Assembly (NCBI GenBank): GCA_028293095.1
Contig: JAQGPK010000002.1
Coordinates: 1-7,275 of the forward strand
Direction of reading: 5' to 3'
Origin: Chlamydiia bacterium
GTDB lineage: Bacteria > Chlamydiota > Chlamydiia > Chlamydiales > FEN-1388
DNA: 7,275 bases
Numbering within the stretch: position 1 is the first letter of the stretch; every line of letters begins with the position of its first letter. The notes beneath the pieces are model-generated. The model had not been told where the DNA came from, did no database searches, and saw only the letters and a list, made by a program, of their open reading frames with translations. Below, one piece after another: positions 1 to 5,281 of the stretch. Both the position numbers and the translations under genes were made by a program.

Positions 1-119
1 TTTTCATGATTCCTGGATTACCAGTTATGAAGCATGAAAGGTATGCAATGTCAAACACTGTACCTGGAATTACTGTTTTCTCTCAAGAAAATTCGCAAAA
101 AAAATCACCGCTAAGCTAA
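1..119 (+). CDS. 3' end of an unidentified gene (partial at left edge)
   Basis: An open frame runs in from the window edge (first full codon at 3) and ends with TAA at 117-119, giving a C-terminal tail of 38 residues that contains PGLPVMKHERYAMSNTVPG and ends in SPLS. No domain can be assigned from so little sequence. The stop lies 12 bp before the ATG of the following lipoprotein-like gene on the same strand, so the two are probably co-transcribed. It could also be a chance open stretch, but its composition looks protein-like and the close spacing to the next gene supports a real coding end. Confidence 0.5.
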   Translation, partial: FMIPGLPVMKHERYAMSNTVPGITVFSQENSQKKSPLS

Positions 120-131
120 AATTTGCACATA

Positions 132-545
132 ATGAAGAAATTCTATGTGCTCTTTTTACTTCTTTTTTTGTCCTCTGTCTCTTGTCAAAGGCAGTCCCCA
201 ACCTATTTTCAAGAGCGTGGAAGACAAAAGATTGAAGAGCTGATTGTAGAGCTACAAAAAATTGAAAGTATTGAAGACCTTGTGGCTCATGGCACTCGGC
301 TCAAAGCAATTTATAATAGTCTTGCAACTCTAGCGATCCAAGCCAGACTCTATCAGAAAAAAATGAATGTACAGTGGGAAATGACCGAAGAGGATCGCGA
401 ATTAAACGAAAATCTCAGACAAGAGCTGAATCGCCTGTACAAGCTATCTGGAGCAAAAGAACTTATCGAAAAGTATCAATTACCAGCCTTCATTCGTCTA
501 GATGCCTTTGAAAAGAAGCAGCTCAAACATCTATCTAAGTCCTAA
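132..545 (+). CDS. putative small lipoprotein, function unknown
   Basis: The product is 137 residues from the ATG at 132. A TTG at 123 in the same frame would add only three residues and is less likely. The N-terminus is a lipoprotein-type signal: Lys2-Lys3, a hydrophobic core at about 4-13 rich in Leu and Phe, then SSVS before Cys18. The lipobox is relaxed (Ser at -3 rather than Leu), so lipidation is likely but not certain. After the Cys the chain is charged, Gln/Glu/Lys-rich and predicted by eye to be mostly helical, with no further membrane segment, so it would sit anchored at a membrane facing the periplasm. No strong Shine-Dalgarno is visible before 132, which fits translation coupled to the gene ending at 119. 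I do not recognise the family. It may be a chlamydia-lineage hypothetical lipoprotein. No hairpin terminator follows; the repeat region begins about 20 bp downstream. Confidence 0.72.
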   Translation: MKKFYVLFLLLFLSSVSCQRQSPTYFQERGRQKIEELIVELQKIESIEDLVAHGTRLKAIYNSLATLAIQARLYQKKMNVQWEMTEEDRELNENLRQELNRLYKLSGAKELIEKYQLPAFIRLDAFEKKQLKHLSKS

Positions 546-565
546 ATAGTTAATCCTTATTCTAT

Positions 566-650
566 TTTTAACGCAAAGAAATACAGGAAGCGCAAGACTT
601 TAGGATTTTAACGCAAAGAAATACAAAAGATGCAAAGGCGCAAAGAGAGC
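566..650 (-). repeat. R-family repeat, two tandem copies (566-596 and 606-650)
   Basis: Two copies, about 40 bp apart start to start, share TTTTAACGCAAAGAAATACA on the plus strand. The second copy continues with AAAGATGCAAAGGCGCAAAG, while the first is degenerate and shorter. Read on the minus strand they match the consensus of the copies at 962 and 1393, with a four-base block (TTTC in place of GCCC) as the main difference. The orientation is opposite to the copies at 829, 962 and 1393. Confidence 0.75.
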
Positions 651-685
651 AAAAAAGATATTGAGCGGAACCTATCTTGAGGCCA

Positions 686-803
686 AAACCACGAAGTGGT
701 ACCTTGCCGCGAAAGCGGCTACAGAGGCTAGCCGTAAGTGCAGAGCTTTAGCTCAAACCTACGGAATATATACAACCATACAGTTGAGCCAGGAACTGGC
801 GAC
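686..803 (+). repeat. P element copy 1: multi-hairpin repeat unit
   Basis: This 118-bp unit is present inverted at 1093-1206. The outer parts match best: 23 bp identical at the left (686-708 against 1184-1206) and 18 bp identical at the right (786-803 against 1093-1110); the middle is diverged. Hairpins in order are 688-700 (stem ACCAC/GTGGT, loop GAA), 706-719 (stem GCCGC/GCGGC, loop GAAA), an imperfect pairing of the CCGTAAGT around 732-739 with the ACCTACGG around 757-764 (one mismatch), and 788-800 (stem GCCAG/CTGGC, loop GAA). In the partner copy the second stem has A-T where this copy has G-C, and the loop is GTAA, so pairing and a GNRA loop are kept. The series of structured stems suggests a non-coding mobile repeat or a structured RNA. 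I cannot name the family. Confidence 0.75.
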
Positions 804-828
804 ACCTAATCAGATACATTGTATAGTT

Positions 829-866
829 GCCCTTTGCGCTTTTTGTATTTCTTTGCGCTAAAAAAA
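829..866 (+). repeat. R-family repeat copy, inverted partner of 609-638
   Basis: Positions 831-860 are the reverse complement of 609-638 at 26 of 30 positions by my alignment. The two arms bracket the first P element, so 606-866 has the form of a short element with terminal inverted repeats, or of a P unit inserted between two R copies. No transposase or other protein is encoded between the arms. Confidence 0.72.
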
Positions 867-899
867 TTCAACGACCTCTTTAGTAACAGGAGCTAATTC

Positions 900-927
900 T
901 CTCTCTGTGCTCTCTGTGGTAAAAAAA
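900..927 (+). repeat. S-family repeat (CTCTGTG-type), copy 1
   Basis: This copy reads CTCTCTGTGCTCTCTGTGGT followed by a run of seven A. It shares the CTGTG-TCTGTGGTAAAAA plan with the copy at 1043-1070 and, inverted, with 1285-1308. The end of the unit (GGT plus A-run) resembles the GTTAAAAA end of the R family, so the two families may be spread in the same way. Confidence 0.65.
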
Positions 928-961
928 CTTAAAAAATCCTCTACTATACATTGTGTGGCTA

Positions 962-1005
962 CTCTTTGCGTCTTTGCATCTTTTGTAGCCCCTTTGCGTT
1001 AAAAA
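962..1005 (+). repeat. R-family repeat, 44-bp perfect direct copy of 1393-1436
   Basis: This segment runs from CTCTTTGCGTCTTTGCATC to the GTTAAAAA end and is identical over 44 bp to 1393-1436, in the same orientation. It contains three nested TTTGCG or TTTGCA units, typical of this repeat type. It is not part of any reading frame likely to be translated. Confidence 0.8.
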
Positions 1006-1042
1006 AATAACATATACCTCTGCCTATACTATCTCCCCCCAC

Positions 1043-1070
1043 TTTCTCTGTGTTTTCTGTGGTAAAAAAA
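1043..1070 (+). repeat. S-family repeat (CTCTGTG-type), copy 2
   Basis: This copy reads TTTCTCTGTGTTTTCTGTGG followed by T and an A-run, differing from copy 1 at a few positions. It lies between an R copy (962-1005) and the second P element (1093-1206), and no coding role is apparent. Confidence 0.62.
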
Positions 1071-1092
1071 ATTAACGTTAGCTCTATCTTCG

Positions 1093-1206
1093 GTCGCCAG
1101 TTCCTGGCTCCTCGTTTGGATGGGTGCTGTACCGTAGGTTCCCCTACGGGTCACCTACGGCTAACAACTGTAGCCACTTACGTGGCAAGGTACCACTTCG
1201 TGGTTT
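1093..1206 (-). repeat. P element copy 2: multi-hairpin repeat unit, inverted
   Basis: This is the reverse-complement partner of 686-803, with the same order of hairpins on the minus strand: 1188-1200 approximately (ACCAC-GAA-GTGGT), 1173-1186 (GCCAC-GTAA-GTGGC), 1132-1160 (eight-base arms CCGTAGGT/ACCTACGG) and 1096-1108 (GCCAG-GAA-CTGGC). Within 1132-1160 a second pairing is possible: CCGTAGG at 1132-1138 with CCTACGG at 1143-1149, loop TTCC. It competes with the outer pairing. With copy 1 it could form a long cruciform or RNA stem enclosing about 290 bp. Confidence 0.75.
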
Positions 1207-1284
1207 AAAAACAATTGCTTAGTTTAAAAATATTTTATACATAATTGCTATCGCTATAACAAACAGCCGAAAACTCCTAAAGTC

Positions 1285-1308
1285 GAGACAGAGATCACAG
1301 AGAGGATT
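1285..1308 (-). repeat. S-family repeat, inverted degenerate copy 3
   Basis: The plus strand shows GAGACAGAGATCACAGAGAG, which on the minus strand gives the CTCTCTGTGATCTCTGTCTC form of the S family. It is more diverged than the other two copies and lacks the A-run end. Confidence 0.5.
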
Positions 1309-1392
1309 TCTGTACTTCTTCTCTATATAAGGAGTAAATTTTTTCTCGATTTTGGTCCTAAAGATAGGCTCCACTATAAATTTATTTTGCCT

Positions 1393-1436
1393 CTCTTTGC
1401 GTCTTTGCATCTTTTGTAGCCCCTTTGCGTTAAAAA
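1393..1436 (+). repeat. R-family repeat, 44-bp perfect direct copy of 962-1005
   Basis: This is the second perfect copy, 431 bp downstream of the first (start to start). Its flanks differ from those of the first copy, so the identity is confined to the repeat unit. Perfect identity points to recent spread or to gene conversion between the copies. Confidence 0.8.
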
Positions 1437-1521
1437 TAAAACAATGAGCGTTATGAAGGGGTACCAATATTGGAGATTCGACCGAAGATAGGGAAGAGTA
1501 CACTTTTAGAGTGAAAAAAGC

Positions 1522-2307
1522 TTATGAGGGGACGAAAAAGGTCTCAAAATGCTCTTTTTGTGCCTGAATGTAGTGTCTGTCCGTCAGGTCATCAACATGG
1601 ACAGGGGAGACGGTGATATAGCCTTGCGAAAGCCAGAAGGTATCACTTTCTTCATGTTCTTCAAAATCAGCCAGTTGAGAGATAAAGCGATAGCAATTTT
1701 CTAGCTCAACTTGATGAGAGGATTCTCTCCAGTACTGCCTTCCTTGTCTTGTTAGCTTAATGCCGTAGAGACCATTGCTTGCAAGGGATGATTTTTTCGG
1801 AAAATTGACATTTAAAAGAGTGCCTGATGGGAGAGGATGTTTGAGGCTGTAGTCGATGATTTTAGGAATATAGGGCTCAAAACACTCATATTCAGTGTCA
1901 AAAAAATCAAAAGAAGAGAACGCTATGCCTGGAATACCGCGAAAAATACCTTCAATGACTCCGCCTACCGTTCCACTATAAAGAAGAGTTCTCCCATGGT
2001 TCGTACCGCGATTAATACCAGAAATGATCAAATCTGGCGGGGTTTCCATAATCACATTGAGTCCAATCTTAACACAATCTGCAGGTGTTCCTGTTACGCT
2101 ATACGCCGGAGTTTCCTCTGGCCAGGCAACTTTAGCCACAGAAAGCGAGTTACGCAATGTTGTGCCGAGCCCAACACCTGATTGTTCGGTTGCAGGGGCT
2201 ACAATTGTCACATGAGCGTGCTCGCGACAGGCATTCCAGAGATGCTTAATACCTGGGGCATGAATACTATCGTCGTTTGTAATGAGGATGTTAGGTTTTA
2301 CTTTCAT
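1522..2307 (-). CDS. surE: 5'/3'-nucleotidase SurE (survival protein E)
   Basis: SurE is a metal-dependent cytoplasmic phosphatase that removes phosphate from nucleoside 5'- and 3'-monophosphates and, in some species, short polyphosphate. The 261-residue length is normal for the family. Visible motifs are the N-terminal metal site TNDDS (Asp12, Asp13), EQSGVG with Ser43, SVTGTPADCVKIGL at about 70-83, and PDLIISGINRG with Asn99 followed by LYSGTVGG, all in canonical order. The usual Gly after NDD is Ser14 here. The ATG at 2305-2307 opens directly at the expected start. The gene is transcribed away from the 338-residue gene at 2412, and the 104-bp spacer must hold promoters for both. Downstream lies the repeat region, with no clear hairpin-plus-T-run terminator. 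Identity is secure; the exact substrate is not deducible. Confidence 0.96.
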   Translation of the reverse strand: MKVKPNILITNDDSIHAPGIKHLWNACREHAHVTIVAPATEQSGVGLGTTLRNSLSVAKVAWPEETPAYSVTGTPADCVKIGLNVIMETPPDLIISGINRGTNHGRTLLYSGTVGGVIEGIFRGIPGIAFSSFDFFDTEYECFEPYIPKIIDYSLKHPLPSGTLLNVNFPKKSSLASNGLYGIKLTRQGRQYWRESSHQVELENCYRFISQLADFEEHEESDTFWLSQGYITVSPVHVDDLTDRHYIQAQKEHFETFFVPS

Positions 2308-2319
2308 GCTTTAAACTCT

Positions 2320-2325
2320 AGTATA
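2320..2325 (-). promoter_or_regulatory. possible -10 box for surE
   Basis: The minus strand reads TATACT here, 13 bp upstream of the surE start codon, a good match to a sigma-70-type -10 box. The best -35-like hexamer, TTTACA at 2338-2343 on the minus strand, is only 12 bp away, too close for a normal promoter. The hexamer at proper spacing is AT-rich and weak. The leader would be very short. This is a tentative assignment. Confidence 0.25.
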
Positions 2326-2358
2326 AAAGTCTATAATTGTAAATTATTAAAATAATTA

Positions 2359-2387
2359 TTTACTAAAACTTTTTATACTACTATAAT
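2359..2387 (+). promoter_or_regulatory. sigma-70-type promoter for the 2412 gene
   Basis: TTTACT at 2359-2364 (four of six matches to TTGACA) and a perfect TATAAT at 2382-2387 are separated by 17 bp, the ideal spacing. Transcription would begin near 2394, giving a leader of about 18 bases with a strong Shine-Dalgarno GGAGGA at 2397-2402, nine bases before the ATG at 2412. The short leader leaves little room for RNA-level control. Confidence 0.55.
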
Positions 2388-2411
2388 AAACAATACGGAG
2401 GATAATTATCT

Positions 2412-3428
2412 ATGAATGAGCCTCAGAGTGAGGAAAGTATACTTAATACTGAAAAAAGCGGTCAAAAAGGAAAAACTCTATTTTCTGAATTAAGCCGTCT
2501 TTTTCGAGCAATTGGGCAGGTTGTCACAGAGCAAGCTAAGAGCGTTCCTTTAAAAGGCGTTCATGCCGTCTCTGTTCGTAGAAAGACAAAGGATCTGTTA
2601 CAGGATGCTCAAAAGGCAGCGGATGGGCTCCAGCTCTTTAAAGATAAACTTACAGCTGAATTTGGAACAGCGGCCTCTGCTTTTATCTCCAAATCCATTG
2701 ATCCCATGATCAAGAGTGCGCTGCGCATGATCGATGAGCTTTCTGATGAGCATGCTGATCCTTCTAGTATGTATGCAAAAGCAATTCAAAGCGCTCAGCT
2801 CTATTCTCAATTTAGTGATGAAGGGAAACTACGACGTAAAATTATTTCAGAGTCAATCAATGCAACACGCAAGGCAATTGAGAAAGATTGCCAAATTCTA
2901 CGTAATTACCAGCATCATGCATTTCAAGAACTATCTTCTCCTGAATCTTCCGTAGTAAGTACTCTTGAGAAAAAGTTAGCGCCTATTTTTAATGAGTTTA
3001 CATCTCTTGCAACGACATCTACTCAAACGAATGATTTACGTGAATTCTTTCTTTGGCAATCTGAGATTGATGAAAGGCGGACAACACTTACAGAGCTGGG
3101 TCTACTTTTTATTGATGTCGTTATTGCAAAGGTTGAAACGGTCAGCCAAGATGTACATGAGACAGAAGAAGAACAGTCACCCATCGATAGAGAGCTTACA
3201 GCGCTTCTCATCCTTGAGGAGCGAGCATTCAAACTCTTTCAGATTCTTGATCATACAAAAATCATCACTTCAGAGACGTTAACTGAAGTGAGCGTGCTAC
3301 TAAGCGACCTTACAGTCGAAGTGCGAAGTTATGAGAATCGCAAAGATTTACAAGAAACAATCAAAAATATCTTACAGCACATAGCAAAAGTAGAATTCCT
3401 ACTTTCAGCACATTCAAAAAATATCTAA
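2412..3428 (+). CDS. hypothetical soluble helical protein, function unknown
   Basis: The product is 338 residues from the ATG at 2412, which has a strong Shine-Dalgarno (GGAGGA, nine-base spacer) and a good promoter upstream, so expression is likely. There is no signal peptide and no convincing membrane segment. The chain is rich in Leu, Glu, Lys, Ser and Thr in patterns typical of long amphipathic helices, for example about 55-110, 140-175 and 260-335. A Ser/Thr/Glu-rich linker lies at about 172-215 and an acidic patch DVHETEEEQSP at about 247-257. There is one Cys (160). The first 45 residues are polar and basic. I recognise no family; a helical-bundle or coiled-coil adaptor is a reasonable inference, and a secreted chlamydial effector is possible but unproven. 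Its stop codon abuts that of the convergent gene at 3429, with no terminator visible between them. Confidence 0.78.
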   Translation: MNEPQSEESILNTEKSGQKGKTLFSELSRLFRAIGQVVTEQAKSVPLKGVHAVSVRRKTKDLLQDAQKAADGLQLFKDKLTAEFGTAASAFISKSIDPMIKSALRMIDELSDEHADPSSMYAKAIQSAQLYSQFSDEGKLRRKIISESINATRKAIEKDCQILRNYQHHAFQELSSPESSVVSTLEKKLAPIFNEFTSLATTSTQTNDLREFFLWQSEIDERRTTLTELGLLFIDVVIAKVETVSQDVHETEEEQSPIDRELTALLILEERAFKLFQILDHTKIITSETLTEVSVLLSDLTVEVRSYENRKDLQETIKNILQHIAKVEFLLSAHSKNI

Positions 3429-4253
3429 TTAACGCCGTTGATTTTTACTTTTTGGCGTTTTGGATTTTTGTTTCAAAGACTTAGGGGGTACTCCTAGCTT
3501 CAGCAGTTTAGAATTATTAGCTTTTGCCTGTGTATTCTTAGGTGCTTTTACAGGTGATTGAGGAATTGGTGGTGTCGTTGGTTGTATGGATGGCTCTTCT
3601 TTTGTCTCTTCGATTATTTCTATAAGTGGTAGTCGAGGTGGCTCTATGGTAATTTCTCGAAGGACAGGTCTTTGGTTTTCCTGCGGAGCTACATCTATAA
3701 CTATTTGCGGTGAAGTAGTAGGTTCTGGTCGTTGCTGCGCGATTGGTTCTGCTACTGGTTGCGGGACTCTCACTTGGACAGCAGGCTCTGGGCTTTGCTG
3801 TTGCACTTGTGGACTTACGAGTGATTGACGAAGAGGGGGAGTGAGTGGGATGTTATTTCTGACACTGTAATTTGCAGCGCCTTCTCGATTAGAATTATCT
3901 CCTCTAGGCAAGTTGCTTAAAATACATTCAAATATGTGAGGAAGGAAGTAATTTGCTGGCAGGAGGATAGAAAAGAGTGTAGAAAGAGATGAGTCATTGT
4001 TGATAGCGTTAATTGTAATGCTTTCAAGTGCTCCTAAAGCAACGGCAGTGGCTAACTTAGCAATTTCTCTTACTGGCAAAGGTAGTTTATAGATTTGTTG
4101 AATTTTATTAATCTGGCTAAATAAAAAACTAGTAAGAGGAATACCTGCAAGAACAACGAGCATTCCTTCTAGTTCTTTGTTAGAAATATCATTTGGGTTA
4201 GACTGTTGAGGTACAGTAGAATTGGAAAGAGTGTATTGGATTATAGTATTCAT
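3429..4253 (-). CDS. hypothetical protein: hydrophobic N-terminal part, Pro-rich basic C-terminal part
   Basis: The product is 274 residues from the ATG at 4251-4253, with AAGGAA on the minus strand (4266-4271) as a distant Shine-Dalgarno, 12-base spacer. After a polar Asn/Gln/Ser N-terminus come hydrophobic stretches at about 31-46, 64-82 and 90-112; the first two are separated by a short charged loop. From about 118 the chain is low-complexity: Pro/Gln/Val/Glu-rich at 134-238, with PQSPVK (PxxPx+ form, SH3-ligand-like) near 231-236, then a Lys/Arg-rich tail 249-274 containing KQKSKTPKSKNQRR. Paired hydrophobic segments plus a disordered tail resemble the plan of chlamydial inclusion-membrane (Inc) proteins, but the helices are weak and the match is by architecture only. 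It follows xerC after 146 bp, so it probably has its own promoter. No family is recognised. Confidence 0.72.
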   Translation of the reverse strand: MNTIIQYTLSNSTVPQQSNPNDISNKELEGMLVVLAGIPLTSFLFSQINKIQQIYKLPLPVREIAKLATAVALGALESITINAINNDSSLSTLFSILLPANYFLPHIFECILSNLPRGDNSNREGAANYSVRNNIPLTPPLRQSLVSPQVQQQSPEPAVQVRVPQPVAEPIAQQRPEPTTSPQIVIDVAPQENQRPVLREITIEPPRLPLIEIIEETKEEPSIQPTTPPIPQSPVKAPKNTQAKANNSKLLKLGVPPKSLKQKSKTPKSKNQRR

Positions 4254-4399
4254 AATTTTCTAGCGTTCCTTATTTAAAGAATTATTATTTTTTATAAAAC
4301 TAGTATATCATGTTCGTGAATATATATCTATTTAATTAAACTTATTTATTTATGGTTACAGTAAGAAAAAGTAGCATTTACTAGCGGAAAACGCTTCTT
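4254..4399 (-). promoter_or_regulatory. AT-rich spacer between xerC and the 3429-4253 gene, possible promoter
   Basis: This 146-bp spacer is very AT-rich. On the minus strand TATACT at 4302-4307 is a fair -10 box about 50 bp before the start codon, but no good -35 hexamer is found 16-18 bp upstream of it. An alternative is TTCACG (4315-4320) with TATAAA (4291-4296), spacing 18. No strong hairpin followed by a T-run was found after the xerC stop, so transcription from xerC may continue into the next gene. Confidence 0.25.
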
Positions 4400-5281
4400 T
4401 TAAGCTCGGGGATGTGAATCTGAATAGACTTTTCGCTTTAGTTTTGTTGAAACGTGGGTATAAATGGTCGTTGTGGCAAGCGATGAATGGCCTAGTAGAT
4501 GCTGAATTGTTTTGAGATCCATTCCATTTTCTAGAAGATTTGTCGCAATGGTGTGGCGGATTGTATGTGGTGTGATATGGCCAGTTAGACCTGACTGCTT
4601 GAGGTAGCCTACAAAAGTTCTATCGATAGAACGTGTTGTGAGCCTTGTACCATGGCGATTTAAAAAAATAGCAGCTCCATCTTTTTCATGAAAATGGCGC
4701 ATCGGGTGATGGAGATAGTTGGTAATCCAGGTCGCTGCATTCTGTGTGATCGGGATTAAGCGCTCCTTTTTTCCCTTACCGCGAACTTTTATTCGTAAGT
4801 TACTAGGATCAAAATCTTCACGATTCATAGCAGCAAGTTCACTGACACGAAGTCCTGAGCTATAAAAAAGCTCCATCATCGTGCGGTCTCGAAAGCCAAG
4901 AAGCTCCTCTACATCAGGCTGTGAGAAGAGAGTTTTGATTTGATCGTAGTTCAAAGTTCCTGGGATTTTACGGTCGAGCTTTGGAAGCTCAATATCATCC
5001 ATTGGGTTTTTTTCGATGAGCTTTTCACGCATACAGTATTTGAATAGAGAGCGAAACGCTGAAAGGCGTCTTGCAATTGTACGCTTGTTTGTACTGTGAT
5101 CAAAAAGCATCGCTACAAATTCGCGGATTGTCTTTCGATCGATACTTTTAAGTTCGGCTCCTTGAGGGAGAAATTCAAGAAGAGAGCGAAAATCGATAGA
5201 GTAGTTACGTAGTGTATGTTTGGATGCATCCTTCATGACGTGAAGATAGTTTAGATAGCTATCAATGGCCTCAGAGAGCAT
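4400..5281 (-). CDS. xerC: tyrosine recombinase XerC/XerD, chromosome dimer resolution
   Basis: Xer recombinases act in the cytoplasm in pairs at the dif site near the terminus to resolve chromosome dimers at division. The product is 293 residues from the ATG at 5279-5281; a TTG two codons earlier (5287) is less likely. The N-terminal SAM-like DNA-binding domain spans about 1-90. The catalytic domain has all expected residues: Arg145 in SSGLRVSEL, Lys169 in VRGKGKKER, His239 and Arg242 in HTIRHT, His265 in LLGHSS and Tyr274 in TTIYTHV. The chain ends in HPRA, the common end of cellular XerC/XerD rather than of phage integrases. It overlaps the end of dapF by 11 bp and is probably translationally coupled to it. 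The XerC label is chosen for the dapF neighbourhood; XerD is the alternative. A mobile-element integrase is unlikely in this context. Confidence 0.93.
   Translation of the reverse strand: MLSEAIDSYLNYLHVMKDASKHTLRNYSIDFRSLLEFLPQGAELKSIDRKTIREFVAMLFDHSTNKRTIARRLSAFRSLFKYCMREKLIEKNPMDDIELPKLDRKIPGTLNYDQIKTLFSQPDVEELLGFRDRTMMELFYSSGLRVSELAAMNREDFDPSNLRIKVRGKGKKERLIPITQNAATWITNYLHHPMRHFHEKDGAAIFLNRHGTRLTTRSIDRTFVGYLKQSGLTGHITPHTIRHTIATNLLENGMDLKTIQHLLGHSSLATTTIYTHVSTKLKRKVYSDSHPRA

Larger units (their letters stand above)
1084..1491. repeat. 13-bp perfect inverted repeat at 1084-1096 and 1479-1491
   Basis: CTATCTTCGGTCG at 1084-1096 is exactly mirrored by CGACCGAAGATAG at 1479-1491. The left arm abuts and overlaps the outer end of P element copy 2. 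The right arm lies about 30 bp before the surE stop, next to a 10-bp palindrome CCAATATTGG at 1464-1473. The arms could be the ends of a 408-bp non-coding unit, or the right arm could be the remnant end of a third, decayed P copy. No coding sequence lies between them. Confidence 0.45.
546..1521. repeat. gene-free interspersed-repeat region (R, S and P families)
   Basis: This 976-bp gap between the lipoprotein-like gene and the 3' end of surE holds no convincing gene. The open frames within it (661-861 plus, 1219-1503 minus) begin at weak or poorly supported starts, read through repeat copies and give low-quality protein. Three repeat families explain much of the stretch. R (CTTTGCG-type) occurs at 566-596, 606-650, 829-866, 962-1005 and 1393-1436. 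S (CTCTGTG-type) occurs at 900-927, 1043-1070 and 1285-1308. P is a ~115-bp multi-hairpin unit in inverted copies at 686-803 and 1093-1206. Between them are AT-rich fillers at about 1207-1284 and 1310-1390 where I see nothing. From memory, CTTTGCG- and CTCTGTG-type phrases recur between genes in many unrelated environmental bacteria. The region looks like a landing site for small non-coding repeats. Confidence 0.85.

Noticed and set aside
661..861. 66-codon open frame on the plus strand
   Set aside because: It starts at TTG, has no ribosome binding site, and reads through a P element and an R repeat; the protein is a by-product of repeats.
566..1436. CRISPR array
   Set aside because: Repeat copies are irregularly spaced, occur in both orientations and belong to several families; no regular spacers and no cas gene.
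1219..1503. 94-codon open frame on the minus strand
   Set aside because: It spans R and S repeat copies and AT-rich filler, has no recognisable domain and no Shine-Dalgarno; judged non-coding.
1500..1521. Intrinsic terminator after surE
   Set aside because: The stem is only four or five pairs and on the surE strand the T-run comes before rather than after the hairpin.
1837..2215. Open frames on the plus strand inside surE
   Set aside because: They lie opposite a secure surE with intact motifs; antisense shadows.
3586..3828. 80-codon plus-strand frame rich in Ser, Gly and Cys
   Set aside because: It is the antisense reading of the Pro/Gln-rich part of the 3429-4253 gene; its composition is explained by that low complexity.
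4380..4399. Terminator hairpin after xerC (AGCG/CGCT)
   Set aside because: The stem has only four pairs and there is no T-run directly after it on the minus strand.
4400..5281. Integrase of a mobile island with the repeat region as its cargo
   Set aside because: The protein has the cellular Xer length and HPRA end and overlaps dapF; no attachment-site repeats next to a tRNA were seen.
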